The position numbers and the translations under genes are program-made. This document shows, one piece after another, positions 27,161 through 35,258 of a DNA stretch of 64,000 nucleotides (positions are counted from its first letter, which is position 1; each line of letters opens with the position of its first letter). A model generated the notes under the pieces. The model was not told where the DNA came from. It searched no databases and saw only the letters and a program-made list of their open reading frames with translations. Origin of the DNA: Burkholderiales bacterium (lineage in GTDB: Bacteria > Pseudomonadota > Gammaproteobacteria > Burkholderiales > Burkholderiaceae_C); the NCBI GenBank assembly GCA_021414305.1, contig JAIOOS010000029.1, positions 271,544-335,543 of the forward strand. Direction: 5' to 3'.

Positions 27161-28194
27161 GCCTTGCGCGTCTTGGCGACGATCTCCTCGATGCCACTGA
27201 CCATGCGCGGCTCGGTCTGCGCCTTGTAGCGCGCGTACGGACGGCGCGCGGCGATCTGCCAGGCTTCCATCTCGGCCGGCGTCGGCACGTGGACGTTGAC
27301 GCCGAGCGCGGACACGCGCTCCACGTCCTCGGCGAAGAGCTTCCTGACCAGGAGAGTCTGCTGCTTCGCGGCGTCGAGGGCGGCCTCGCGAACTATTCGC
27401 TGGTCGGCCGGCGTCCAGCTCGCCCACACCGGCTGGGCGATCGCGAACAGCAGGATGTCGTTCGAGTAGTTCCACTTGGTCACGTACTTCTGGCCGAGGG
27501 TGTGGACCTTGGCCGCGAGGAACACCTCGAGCGGGTTCTCCTGCGCGTCGACCGCGCCCGAGGCGAGCGCGGGCTGGGCGTCGGCCCAGCTCATGAAGGT
27601 CGGGTTGGCGCCCATCGAGCTCATGATCTCGCCGTACATCGGGCTGCCGACGACGCGCACCTTGAGGCCCTTGAGGTCGTCGGGCTTGAGCAGCGGCCGC
27701 TTGCTGTTGCTGATCTGCCGGTAGCCGGTCTCGCCGATCGCGAGCGGCTCGGCGCCGGCCTTCCTCACCATCTCGAAGTAGTCCTTGGTGACGAGCGAGC
27801 TCGCCATCACCGCGTCCCAGGCCTTGTGGTCGGGCATGAGGAACGGCAGGGTGAAGACGCCGAGCTGCGGCACGGTCGAGGTCCAGTTGATCGGCGCGCC
27901 GCAGAGCACGTCGATCACGCCCTGGCGCATGGCCGAGAACTCGCGGTCCTGCTGGCCCTGCACGAGCGAGGCGCCGGGATACTGCTTGATGACGATGCGC
28001 CCGTTCGTCCGCTCCTTCACCAGCGTGAGGAAGATCTCGCCGCCCTTGCCCCACGCGAAGGCCGGCGGCACCACCGTCGACATCTTGTACTCGGCCTTGT
28101 AGGCGCCCTGCGCGTGGGCGAAGCGCGGCAGGCCGATCGCGGCGGAGCCGGCCGCGGCCAGCGAGCGGAGGAGAACGATGCGACGTGTGCTCAT
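27157..28194 (-). CDS. TRAP transporter substrate-binding protein, DctP family
   Basis: 345 residues. A long signal peptide (R-R-I-V-L-L-R-S-L-A-A-A-G-S-A-A-I-G then A-H-A-Q near 29) has a twin-Arg start, common in DctP proteins. Family motifs are G-R-I-V-I-K-Q-Y-P-G-A-S-L, L-K-G-L-K-V-R-V-V-G-S-P near 165 and A-Q-E-N-P-L near 206. It binds an organic acid in the periplasm and delivers it to the DctQM membrane pair. It lies 29 bases after dctM and overlaps MarR. Confidence 0.92.
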   Translation of the reverse strand: MSTRRIVLLRSLAAAGSAAIGLPRFAHAQGAYKAEYKMSTVVPPAFAWGKGGEIFLTLVKERTNGRIVIKQYPGASLVQGQQDREFSAMRQGVIDVLCGAPINWTSTVPQLGVFTLPFLMPDHKAWDAVMASSLVTKDYFEMVRKAGAEPLAIGETGYRQISNSKRPLLKPDDLKGLKVRVVGSPMYGEIMSSMGANPTFMSWADAQPALASGAVDAQENPLEVFLAAKVHTLGQKYVTKWNYSNDILLFAIAQPVWASWTPADQRIVREAALDAAKQQTLLVRKLFAEDVERVSALGVNVHVPTPAEMEAWQIAARRPYARYKAQTEPRMVSGIEEIVAKTRKA

Positions 28195-28223
28195 GAAGGG
28201 CTCCTTGGATTGGCTGGACGGAA

Positions 28224-29522
28224 TCAATAGCCCAGGTAGCGCGGCAGCCAGAGCGCGACCTCGGGAACGAACAGGACGAACAGCGTGGCGAGCACGAACG
28301 AGACGATCAGCCAGCCGACCCACGGCACGGTCTCGTCGATGCGGACGTGCGCGAGCCGGCAGGCGACCATCAGGTTCACCGCCATCGGCGGCGTGAACTG
28401 GCCGATCGCGATCTTCATCGTCAGCAGCACGCCGAACCACACCGGATCCCAATTGAACGCGATCATCAGCGGATAGAGCAGCGGCAGGAACACGAGGAAG
28501 ATCGAGACGCCGTCGAGCACCATGCCGACCACCGTCATGACGACGAAGAGCAGGATCAGCGTGCCGGTGGATCCGAGGCCCAGGTTCTTGACGAACGCGA
28601 CCAGCGGATCGGCAACGCCGAGCGTGTTGACCGAATAGGCGAAGATGCCGGCCAGCGCCAGCACGAGCATGATCACGGCCGAGATCTCGGTCGCCTCGCG
28701 GAAGATCGGATAGAGGTCGCGCCAGGCGATCGAGCGGTGGATCGCGATGCCGATGAAGAGGCCGTAGGCGACGGCGACGACCGCGGCCTCGGTCGGCGTG
28801 AACCAGCCCAGGCGCATGCCGCCGAGGATCAGCACCGGCGCCGCCAGACCCCACGCGGCCTCGCCGAGCGAGCGCCAGAACGGCGGCCGCGGCAGGCCGC
28901 GCTCGGCCTCGCCGAAGCCGTGGCGGCGCGAGATCAGCACCGCCGGAACGATCAGCGCGAGGCCGGCCAGGATGCCCGGCACCATGCCGGCGGCGAAGAG
29001 GGCCGGCACCGAGGCGCCGGGCACGTTGACGCTGTAGACGATGAACGCGATCGATGGCGGGATCAGGATGTCGGTCGCCGCCGCGGCGCCGACGACGCTG
29101 GCGGAGAACGCCGCCGGGTAGCCCGCCTTGGCCATCGCCGCGATCATCACGCCGCCCACGGCGGCGGCGTTGGCCGGGCCCGAGCCCGAGATGCCGCCCA
29201 GCACCATCGCCACCAGGATCGCCACCGCCGGCAGCGTGCCGGGCGCGCGGCCGACGCAAGCCTCGGCGAACGTGACCATGCGCCGGGCCACGCCGGAGCG
29301 GTCGAAGATCGAGCCGACGAGCACGAACATCGGCAGGGCGAGCAGCGGATACTTGGCGATGCTCGCGTGCATGTTCTGCGGCGCGGCAAGCAGGCCCCAC
29401 CACGGCGAGGCGGCGTTCGCCGCGCCGATCGCGATCATGCCGCCGAGCCCGAGCGCCACCGCGATCGGCACGCCGGCGAGCATCAGGCCGATGAAGAGAA
29501 CGACGAGCAGCGTCGCGATCAT
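28224..29522 (-). CDS. TRAP transporter large permease, DctM family
   Basis: 432 residues, about 12 hydrophobic helices. Typical motifs are G-G-I-S-G-S-G-P-A-N-A-A-A-V-G near residue 108, D-I-L-I-P-P-S-I-A-F near 150 and Q-F-T-P-P-M-A-V-N-L near 375. It couples solute uptake to a sodium or proton gradient. The start overlaps dctQ by 4 bases. The gene order dctQ-dctM-dctP-marR differs from the more common P-Q-M order. Confidence 0.93.
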   Translation of the reverse strand: MIATLLVVLFIGLMLAGVPIAVALGLGGMIAIGAANAASPWWGLLAAPQNMHASIAKYPLLALPMFVLVGSIFDRSGVARRMVTFAEACVGRAPGTLPAVAILVAMVLGGISGSGPANAAAVGGVMIAAMAKAGYPAAFSASVVGAAAATDILIPPSIAFIVYSVNVPGASVPALFAAGMVPGILAGLALIVPAVLISRRHGFGEAERGLPRPPFWRSLGEAAWGLAAPVLILGGMRLGWFTPTEAAVVAVAYGLFIGIAIHRSIAWRDLYPIFREATEISAVIMLVLALAGIFAYSVNTLGVADPLVAFVKNLGLGSTGTLILLFVVMTVVGMVLDGVSIFLVFLPLLYPLMIAFNWDPVWFGVLLTMKIAIGQFTPPMAVNLMVACRLAHVRIDETVPWVGWLIVSFVLATLFVLFVPEVALWLPRYLGY

Positions 29523-29977
29523 CGATCGCGCCAGGCCGCCCAGCCGGCCTGCGCGGCGCGCGCGGCGATCGCCAGGCAGAGCGGCGGAATCGCGACCGTG
29601 AACCACCAGCGCGGCACGCCCAGGCCCATCGACGTTTCGCCCCAGCGGATCTCGCCGGCGACGGTGGCCGTGAACAGCACCGCGAGCACCAGGAAGGCCA
29701 GCGCCGTCGCCGCCGCGGCCACGAGGCGCAGCAGCCGACGCCGGGCGGCGCTGCCGCCTTCGTAGAAGTATTCGATGCGGATGTGGCCGTCGCGGCGGGC
29801 GACGCCGGCAGCGCCGGCGAGCGTCATCACGACGATGAGAAAGACCGAGATCTCCTCGGTCCAGGCGAACGACTGGTCGCTGAAGTAGCGGGTGAGCACG
29901 TTGCCAAGCGTGATCAGGGTCAGCGCGACCATGCAGGCAACGCCCAGCACTTCCTCGACCTTCGGACGCGACTTCAA
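29519..29977 (-). CDS. TRAP transporter small permease, DctQ family
   Basis: 152 residues with four predicted helices. The motif N-V-L-T-R-Y-F is near residue 26 and F-A-W-T-E-E-I-S-V-F-L near 37, both typical of DctQ. The first codon at 29977 is TTG, with GGGGAA upstream; no ATG or GTG gives the full first helix. It is the promoter-proximal gene of the TRAP operon, 47 bases from the palindromic operator. Confidence 0.9.
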   Translation of the reverse strand: MKSRPKVEEVLGVACMVALTLITLGNVLTRYFSDQSFAWTEEISVFLIVVMTLAGAAGVARRDGHIRIEYFYEGGSAARRRLLRLVAAAATALAFLVLAVLFTATVAGEIRWGETSMGLGVPRWWFTVAIPPLCLAIAARAAQAGWAAWRDR

Positions 29978-30023
29978 GGAACGTTCCCCGCGGCGGCGTC
30001 ACGCGGCCGCCCAGCCGATCGAT

Positions 30024-30039
30024 GGTAACGATCGTTACC
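30024..30039. promoter_or_regulatory. Predicted MarR operator in front of the TRAP operon
   Basis: GGTAACGATCGTTACC is a perfect 16-base palindrome 47 bases upstream of dctQ. The 14-base core is identical to the one at 24530-24543. The spacing suits repression of the TRAP-marR operon. Confidence 0.65.
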
Positions 30040-30102
30040 GATGGGCCGTCCCGCGTTTTCCCGGACCGCCGATGCGGCCGTCGCGGGAACGGCGGCGGCC
30101 GC

Positions 30103-30576
30103 TCAGCCGGCCGGCGGGGCGGCGGGCGCCGGCGGCACGTCGCCGTGCGTCGACCAGCCGCGCTGCAGCAGCAGCCAGCGCCACTTCGAGACCGCGCGGA
30201 ACGGCCGCGTCACCGACGCCGGGCCGGCGACCGGCGAGCCTTCGACCATCTGCAGGGTGATCGAGCGCGCCGCATCGGCGTTGGCCTTGCACACCCAGTT
30301 TCGCCCGTCCTTGACGGTGCAGTCGCCGAACTTGCCCGAGGGCTCGTTCGTGCCCGCCGTCCAGAAGATGACCTCGTTGTGCGGCGGCAGGGCGCGGTAG
30401 CGATAGCGCTGGCCCGCCACCAGGGTGCCGGCGCAGCGGTCGCCGGCCCAGGCGCCGCTGCGGCACTCGACGGTGTAGATGGTGCGCTCGCCTTGCATCG
30501 TGATGAAGTCGGAAGCCCAGGCTGCGAAGCCGAGCCCGGCCAGGATCAGGATCACGAATCCCCAGACACGAACCAT
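30103..30576 (-). CDS. Hypothetical membrane-anchored periplasmic protein
   Basis: 157 residues from the ATG at 30576; an upstream in-frame ATG at 30621 would add 15 residues in front of a normal signal-anchor. One hydrophobic segment (M-V-R-V-W-G-F-V-I-L-I-L-A-G-L-G-F-A-A-W-A) is followed by a soluble part with four Cys (E-C-R-S, D-R-C-A-G, G-D-C-T, W-V-C-K), which could form two disulfides in the periplasm. A second hydrophobic patch is near W-R-W-L-L-L-Q. The C-terminus is Pro/Ala-rich. I do not recognise a family. Confidence 0.6.
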   Translation of the reverse strand: MVRVWGFVILILAGLGFAAWASDFITMQGERTIYTVECRSGAWAGDRCAGTLVAGQRYRYRALPPHNEVIFWTAGTNEPSGKFGDCTVKDGRNWVCKANADAARSITLQMVEGSPVAGPASVTRPFRAVSKWRWLLLQRGWSTHGDVPPAPAAPPAG

Positions 30577-30684
30577 CGGCAAGACCCCCGGCACCGTCGA
30601 ACGGCGGAGCGGATTGTGCACCCCGGTCAGGCGCGCAAAGTGGGGGTAAGAACGGGTGAACCGACGAGCGGCGCGCGCGTCCGC

Positions 30685-30828
30685 TCAGGCTTTCGGCGGA
30701 TCGATCGGCTCGTGACCCGGCGGCTCTTCGGGCAGTCGGCCGGGAATCGTGGTGCCGTCATCGGGCTCGACCGGAAGCGCGTCGGGCTCGGGCTCGTCGG
30801 TTTGGGGCAGGCCGGGAATCGTCGCCAT
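30685..30828 (-). CDS. Small acidic Pro-rich protein
   Basis: 47 residues, too short for ordinary gene finders. It opens M-A-T-I-P-G-L-P-Q-T-D-E-P-E-P-D and repeats the T-I-P-G motif near residue 27, with Pro, Glu and Asp making up about half the chain. No Cys, membrane segment or known domain. A similar ATG-A-T-I-P-G opening occurs in short uncharacterised Burkholderiales proteins as far as I recall. Codon use is like the neighbours. A role cannot be proposed. Confidence 0.4.
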   Translation of the reverse strand: MATIPGLPQTDEPEPDALPVEPDDGTTIPGRLPEEPPGHEPIDPPKA

Positions 30829-30893
30829 GGCAAGTCTCGTCGCGCAGTCGCGGCGAACTTACCACGGGAAGGCGCGCGCTGCGCGCCGGTACG

Positions 30894-31040
30894 TCACTGC
30901 ACCAGAAGGGCGGCCGAGCAGGCGGCCACTGCGAGCACCACCGCGACCGTCAGGAGCCGGCCCCAGGCCGAAGGCTCGAGCGGCTCGCGCGCGTATTCGC
31001 CGGAAAGGGACGAGGCGGAATCGACAAACGGGGAGTGCAT
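30894..31040 (-). CDS. Small single-pass membrane protein
   Basis: 48 residues from the ATG at 31040. A polar N-terminal half (S-P-F-V-D-S-A-S-S-L-S-G-E-Y-A-R-E-P-L-E) is followed by one helix (L-L-T-V-A-V-V-L-A-V-A-A-C-S-A-A-L-L-V) ending at the C-terminus. This is the layout of a tail-anchored microprotein. An in-frame extension to 31100 is less likely. Unknown function. It is one of five small orphan genes in this 1.4-kb stretch. Confidence 0.4.
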   Translation of the reverse strand: MHSPFVDSASSLSGEYAREPLEPSAWGRLLTVAVVLAVAACSAALLVQ

Positions 31041-31144
31041 GGCGGCGCAGGTGCAGGTCTTGTGCCACTGTAGGTTTACTGGCGGCCCGTGTGCATCCAC
31101 TGAAAGAGCGAACCGCTAGGATCAGGCGTCCAGGAGATCCGACC

Positions 31145-31381
31145 ATGGCCCGACCCGAGGAAGAGCGCTACACCGACCTGTTGCGGCATCTCGCCGCCCC
31201 CTCGCGGATCGATCCGGACGGGCTGGTCGCCTCGCTGCGCGAGGTCGATCACCTGTTCTCGATGGGCCACCTGACCCAGGCCCAGGTCGACGCGGCGCGG
31301 CGGGCGTACGCGGCGACGATCGAGCGCGAACCCCGGCAGGGGCCGCCGAAGTCTCCGGAGACCCGCGCCGACGAGGCCTGA
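31145..31381 (+). CDS. Hypothetical 78-residue protein
   Basis: The ATG at 31145 has AGGAG 9 bases upstream. The protein is mostly helical and charged (R-P-E-E-E-R-Y-T-D-L-L-R-H-L, then L-V-A-S-L-R-E-V-D-H-L-F-S-M-G-H-L-T-Q-A-Q-V-D-A-A-R-R-A-Y). The tail is disordered and Pro-rich. No membrane segment, Cys or known motif. It may bind another protein through its two helices; nothing more can be said. Confidence 0.55.
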   Translation: MARPEEERYTDLLRHLAAPSRIDPDGLVASLREVDHLFSMGHLTQAQVDAARRAYAATIEREPRQGPPKSPETRADEA

Positions 31382-31409
31382 GGCGCATGGCACGGGTATG
31401 CTTCCCGCC

Positions 31410-31538
31410 ATGCGTTCATTCCTCTGCCTCCTGGTCGTGCTCATGCTCGGCGCTTGCGTCACCTCGGGCGGCGGTTCGACATACGACCCGAACCGCTGCG
31501 ACCGCAACGGCGACGAGTCGCAGCGCCGGGCCTGCTGA
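31410..31538 (+). CDS. Small lipoprotein
   Basis: 42 residues. A signal sequence (R-S-F-L-C-L-L-V-V-L-M) runs into the lipobox L-G-A-C, giving a mature lipoprotein of about 27 residues that is rich in Gly, Ser, Asp and Arg, with two further Cys. It lies 21 bases before the flavin reductase gene on the same strand. Entericidin-like or assembly-factor roles are possible, but I see no family match. Confidence 0.55.
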   Translation: MRSFLCLLVVLMLGACVTSGGGSTYDPNRCDRNGDESQRRAC

Positions 31539-31559
31539 GGGCGGCGGCGCGCCCCGGGC

Positions 31560-32129
31560 ATGACAACCCTCGTCGGCCTGTCGGGCAGCCTTCGCGAGGG
31601 CTCGCTCAACAGCGCGCTGCTGCGTGCCGCCGCGGAGCTGATGCCGGCCGGCGTGGCGCTGGACATCGCCACCATCCGCGGCATTCCCCTGTACGACGGC
31701 GATGTCGAGGCGGCCGAGGGCCTGCCGGCGACGGTACAGGCGCTGAAGGACAGGGTCGCCGCGGCCGATGGCCTGCTGTTCGTCACCCCCGAGTACAACA
31801 ACTCGATGCCCGGCGTGATGAAGAACGCGGTCGACTGGCTGTCGCGGCCGGCCAGCGACATCGCCCGGGTGTTCGGCGGCAAGCCGATCGCGATGATCGG
31901 CGCTTCGCCGGGCGGGTTCGGCACGATCCTGAGCCAGAACGCCTGGCTGCCCGTGTTCCGCACGCTGGGTGCGCGCCTCTGGTCCGAGGGGCGGCTGATG
32001 GTGCCGCGCGCACACACCGTGTTCGCCGCCGACGGCACCCTTTCCGACCCGAAGATCCGCACGGCGCTCACCACCTTCCTCCAGGGCTACGTCGAGTTCG
32101 TCGAGTCCTCCGCGCAGCCGCATGCGTGA
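31560..32129 (+). CDS. NAD(P)H-dependent FMN reductase (ChrR/azoreductase-like)
   Basis: 189 residues with a flavodoxin-like fold. The FMN phosphate loop G-S-L-R-E-G-S-L-N is at residues 8-17, P-E-Y-N-N-S-M-P-G-V-M-K-N-A-V-D-W near 78 and G-A-S-P-G-G-F-G near 115. These match the NADPH-dependent FMN reductase/quinone reductase family that protects against quinones, chromate or azo compounds. The stop overlaps the start of the TerC-type gene by 8 bases, so the two are expressed together. Confidence 0.88.
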   Translation: MTTLVGLSGSLREGSLNSALLRAAAELMPAGVALDIATIRGIPLYDGDVEAAEGLPATVQALKDRVAAADGLLFVTPEYNNSMPGVMKNAVDWLSRPASDIARVFGGKPIAMIGASPGGFGTILSQNAWLPVFRTLGARLWSEGRLMVPRAHTVFAADGTLSDPKIRTALTTFLQGYVEFVESSAQPHA

Positions 32130-33318
32130 GGCGGGCTGGCTCGAGTGGTCGTCGTTCGGGGTGCTGGTCGCGGCGCTCCTCGTCATCGACATCGCCTATG
32201 CCAGCCGGGGCGAGCGCGGCCGCTCGGTGCGGAAGGCCTGGACCTGGAGCCTGATCTGGATCGGCGTGTCGCTGGCCTTCGGCGCGTGGATCGCGCTGCG
32301 CCTCGGATCGGAGGCCGGGCTCGCGTACCTGACCGCGTACGTGCTCGAGAAGTCGCTGTCGATCGACAACCTCGCCGTGTTCGCGGTGGTGTTCGCCCAG
32401 ACCGGCGTTCCCCCCGCGCTGCAGTCGCGGGCGCTTGTCTGGGGCGTGCTCGGCGCGCTCGTCATGCGGGCGCTGCTGATCGCCGTCGGCATCTACGTGC
32501 TCGAGCGCTTCCACTGGCTGGTGTATCCGTTCGGCGCCCTGCTCGCCTATGCCGCCGTGCAGACGCTGCGCGGCGAGGCCGGCAAGCGGCCGTGGGTCGA
32601 GGCGACCTGCGCGCTGTGCAGCAGCTGGATATCGCGCTTCGTTCCGATCGTCGGCCAGCTTCACGGCGAGCGCTTCATCGCCAGGATCGACGGCAAGCGC
32701 TTCGCCACGCCGCTGCTGGTGGCGCTGATCGCGATCGAGTCGGCCGACCTGGTGTTCGCGGTCGACTCCATCCCGGCGGTGCTCGCGGTGACGCGCGATC
32801 CGTTCCTCGTGTACTCCTCGAACATCTTCGCGCTGCTCGGGCTTCGCGCCCTGTACGGCGTCGTCGGCGACCTGTTCGCCCGCTTCTGGTACCTGCGCGT
32901 GGGGCTGGCGGCGCTGCTCGGCTTCGTCGCGCTGAAGCTGGTGCTGTCCGACGTGGTCCACATCCCTTCGACCCTCTCGCTCGCGATCATCGTCTTCATC
33001 CTCGGGACCGCCGGGCTCGCATCGTGGCTTCTGCCGCATCGCTCCCGGGGCGCCGCCGCGGCGGCCAGCGCCTGCTCGCACCTCGACCAGGTCCAGGTGG
33101 AGGAGCCGAGCGGCCACGCCTGCCTGCAGTGCGTCGCCGCCGGCGACACCTGGACCCACCTGCGCATGTGCCTGACCTGCGGCCAGGTCGGCTGCTGCGA
33201 CGATTCGAAGAACAAGCACGCGACGGCGCACTTCGAGGCGACCGGTCATCCGCTGATCCGCTCGATCGAGAAGGGCGAGAGCTGGCGCTGGTGCTACGTC
33301 GATCGCGTGGACTTCTGA
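32122..33318 (+). CDS. TerC-family membrane protein fused to a UBP-type zinc finger
   Basis: 398 residues. Residues 1 to about 305 form a TerC/Alx-like integral membrane domain with the family blocks L-E-K-S-L-S-I-D-N-L-A-V-F near 73 and S-A-D-L-V-F-A-V-D-S-I-P-A-V near 208, whose acidic residues are thought to bind metal ions. From about 315 the chain becomes a UBP zinc finger: C-S-H-L, C-L-Q-C, R-M-C-L-T-C-G-Q-V-G-C-C, then H-A-T-A-H-F and T-G-H-P-L, with a C-terminal W-R-W-C-Y. TerC proteins are linked to manganese export and metal resistance. The finger domain may sense or bind a protein C-terminus; no ubiquitin is expected in this organism. Confidence 0.88.
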   Translation: MREAGWLEWSSFGVLVAALLVIDIAYASRGERGRSVRKAWTWSLIWIGVSLAFGAWIALRLGSEAGLAYLTAYVLEKSLSIDNLAVFAVVFAQTGVPPALQSRALVWGVLGALVMRALLIAVGIYVLERFHWLVYPFGALLAYAAVQTLRGEAGKRPWVEATCALCSSWISRFVPIVGQLHGERFIARIDGKRFATPLLVALIAIESADLVFAVDSIPAVLAVTRDPFLVYSSNIFALLGLRALYGVVGDLFARFWYLRVGLAALLGFVALKLVLSDVVHIPSTLSLAIIVFILGTAGLASWLLPHRSRGAAAAASACSHLDQVQVEEPSGHACLQCVAAGDTWTHLRMCLTCGQVGCCDDSKNKHATAHFEATGHPLIRSIEKGESWRWCYVDRVDF

Positions 33319-33367
33319 GCCCGGGGCCGGGCACGCCGGCGGCGCCGGTGCTACGCTCGCGGCCGCG

Positions 33368-33694
33368 ATGAAGGCATTGCTGCGCACTTGGCGTCTGCTC
33401 GTTCTCGTGGCCGCGGTCCTGATCGCGCCCGAGGCGGCGCTGCTGCATGCACTGGCGCACGACCTCGAAGGCCGAACCTCGAGCGAGGCCGGCGAGAAGC
33501 GCCATCACACGGTCGCCAAGGTCTGCAGCACCTGCCTCGCCGGTGCGCAGGTCGGCGGCTCGCTGCCCTCGCGCTTCGCCTGGCTGCTCGAGACGCACGA
33601 GCAGGTGGAGCAGGCCGCGATGCCGGCGATGGCCTCGCCGGCGCGTCATGCGGCCGTCTTCCAGGCCAGGGCTCCTCCGCTCGCCACGATCTGA
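33368..33694 (+). CDS. Small secreted Cys/His protein of the metal-uptake locus
   Basis: 108 residues. A signal sequence (R-T-W-R-L-L-V-L-V-A-A-V-L-I-A) is followed by L-L-H-A-L-A-H, K-R-H-H-T-V and C-S-T-C-L-A-G, all potential metal ligands. The pattern recalls the short DUF2946/CzcI-type proteins found beside metal transport genes, but I cannot confirm membership. It is the first gene of the rightward unit that continues with the porin, ZnuA-like and ZnuB-like proteins. Confidence 0.6.
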   Translation: MKALLRTWRLLVLVAAVLIAPEAALLHALAHDLEGRTSSEAGEKRHHTVAKVCSTCLAGAQVGGSLPSRFAWLLETHEQVEQAAMPAMASPARHAAVFQARAPPLATI

Positions 33695-33700
33695 CTGAGC

Positions 33701-33742
33701 GTCCCCTCGGGGACTCGTGCGGCGCGCTTTCCGTCGCGCCGC
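33701..33742 (+). promoter_or_regulatory. Tandem inverted repeats ahead of the porin gene
   Basis: GTCCCC-TC-GGGGAC (33701-33714) is followed by GCGGCGCG, eight bases, CGCGCCGC (33719-33742), both perfect. They lie in the 75-base gap between the small Cys/His protein and the porin, 27 bases before its ATG. They could be a transcript-stability or attenuation element. No T-run follows, so a simple terminator is unlikely. Confidence 0.35.
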
Positions 33743-33769
33743 TGTCATGTCGTTGCACAGGAGCCTTTC

Positions 33770-35248
33770 ATGTCCTCTGTTCACACGGTCGTCGGCCTTG
33801 CCGTGGCCGCCTCGTGCTGCATCCCGCTCTCCTCCGTCGCCGCGGACGAGGCCGATGCGGCGTTCCAGCTGCAGCAGCTCAAGGATCAGGTCGCCGAGCT
33901 GCGCCAGGGCTACGAACTGCGCCTGCAGGCACTGGAGCGACGCATCGCCGAGCTCCAGTCGGCCGCGACCAGGTCGCCCTCGGCCGGCGCGTCGGCCCAG
34001 TCGGCGCCCGTGGTCGCGTCCGCAGCCGCGCCGGCGGCCGCACCTTCACCCGCGGCCGTGCCGGCACCCGTCGCCACGTCACCGGCTGGCGGCTCGGCCT
34101 CGGCATTCAATCCCGCCATCTCGCTGATCCTCGCGGGCACCTACGCCAACCTGTCGCTCGACCCGGCAACCTATCGCCTGCAGGGCTTCATCCCCAGCGG
34201 CGGCGAGGTCGGCCCGGGGCGACGCGGATTCAATGTCGGCGAGTCCGAGCTCGGCATCAGCGCCGCCATCGATCCGATGTTCTCCGGGCGCCTCACCGCG
34301 GCGCTCGCCGCGGACAACAGCGTCGGCGTCGAGGAGGCCTGGTTCGAAGGGCAAGGCCTGTTCGAAGGCGCGACGATCCGCGCCGGCCGGTTCCTGTCGT
34401 CGATCGGCTACCTCAACGACCACCACGCGCACACCTGGGACTTCGTCGACGCGCCGCTGGCCTACCAGGCCTTCTTCGGCGGGCCGATCAAGACCGACGG
34501 CCTGCAGCTGCGCTGGCTGGCGCCGACCGAGCGCTTCTTCGAGCTCGGCGCGGAGATCGGCGCCGGCGCGAGTTTCCCCGGCAGCGACAGCGGCCGCAAC
34601 CGGATCGGATCGACCGCGCTCTTTGCTCACGTCGGCGACGACCTCGGCAGCGACGCGAGCTGGCGCCTCGGCGCGTCCTTCCAGCACTACCGCGCCAACG
34701 ATCGCCCCTACGACGACGTGAACGCCGCGGGAACGACGGTCGGCAACGCCTTCACCGGCACGAGCCGCACCTGGGGGCTGGACGCGATCTACAAGTGGGC
34801 GCCCGGCGGCAACGCCCGCAGCACGAGCCTCACGCTCCAGGGCGAGTACTTCCGGCGCGCCGAAAGCGGCAGCCTGAGCTACGACACGCAGGCGCAGGCC
34901 GGCGGGCCGGCGAGTGGCAGCTATGCCTCCGCACAGAGCGGCTGGTACGCGCAAGCCGTGTACCAGTTCATGCCGCGCTGGCGCCTCGGCGCCCGCTACG
35001 ACCGCCTCGATTCGGGCACGCCGAAGGTCGGCCTCGTCAGCGACGGCACGCTCGCGCCGGCCGACTTCTCGATCCTGCAGCCGGCCCGGCCGTCGCGCGG
35101 CACGCTGATGCTCGACTGGTCGCCCTCGGAGTTCAGCCGGCTGCGCCTTCAGCTCGCGGCCGACCGCAGCCGCTCGACCGAGACCGATCGGCAGGTCTTC
35201 CTTCAATACATCATGAGCCTGGGTGCGCACGGCGCTCACCAGTTCTAG
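33770..35248 (+). CDS. Outer-membrane porin-like protein of the metal-uptake locus
   Basis: 492 residues. After the signal peptide (A-V-A-A-S-C-C-I-P-L then V-A-A-D) comes a short coiled coil (F-Q-L-Q-Q-L-K-D-Q-V-A-E-L-R ... L-E-R-R-I-A-E-L), an Ala/Pro/Ser linker (about 65-110), and a beta-barrel region with alternating strands ending in a C-terminal Phe (H-Q-F), the outer-membrane insertion signal. Coiled coil plus barrel resembles trimeric or OprP-type porins. Its position directly before the ZnuA-like gene (10 bases, AGGAG) suggests a metal-specific channel, probably zinc; this is inference. Confidence 0.8.
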   Translation: MSSVHTVVGLAVAASCCIPLSSVAADEADAAFQLQQLKDQVAELRQGYELRLQALERRIAELQSAATRSPSAGASAQSAPVVASAAAPAAAPSPAAVPAPVATSPAGGSASAFNPAISLILAGTYANLSLDPATYRLQGFIPSGGEVGPGRRGFNVGESELGISAAIDPMFSGRLTAALAADNSVGVEEAWFEGQGLFEGATIRAGRFLSSIGYLNDHHAHTWDFVDAPLAYQAFFGGPIKTDGLQLRWLAPTERFFELGAEIGAGASFPGSDSGRNRIGSTALFAHVGDDLGSDASWRLGASFQHYRANDRPYDDVNAAGTTVGNAFTGTSRTWGLDAIYKWAPGGNARSTSLTLQGEYFRRAESGSLSYDTQAQAGGPASGSYASAQSGWYAQAVYQFMPRWRLGARYDRLDSGTPKVGLVSDGTLAPADFSILQPARPSRGTLMLDWSPSEFSRLRLQLAADRSRSTETDRQVFLQYIMSLGAHGAHQF

Positions 35249-35258
35249 GAGAAGCGCC

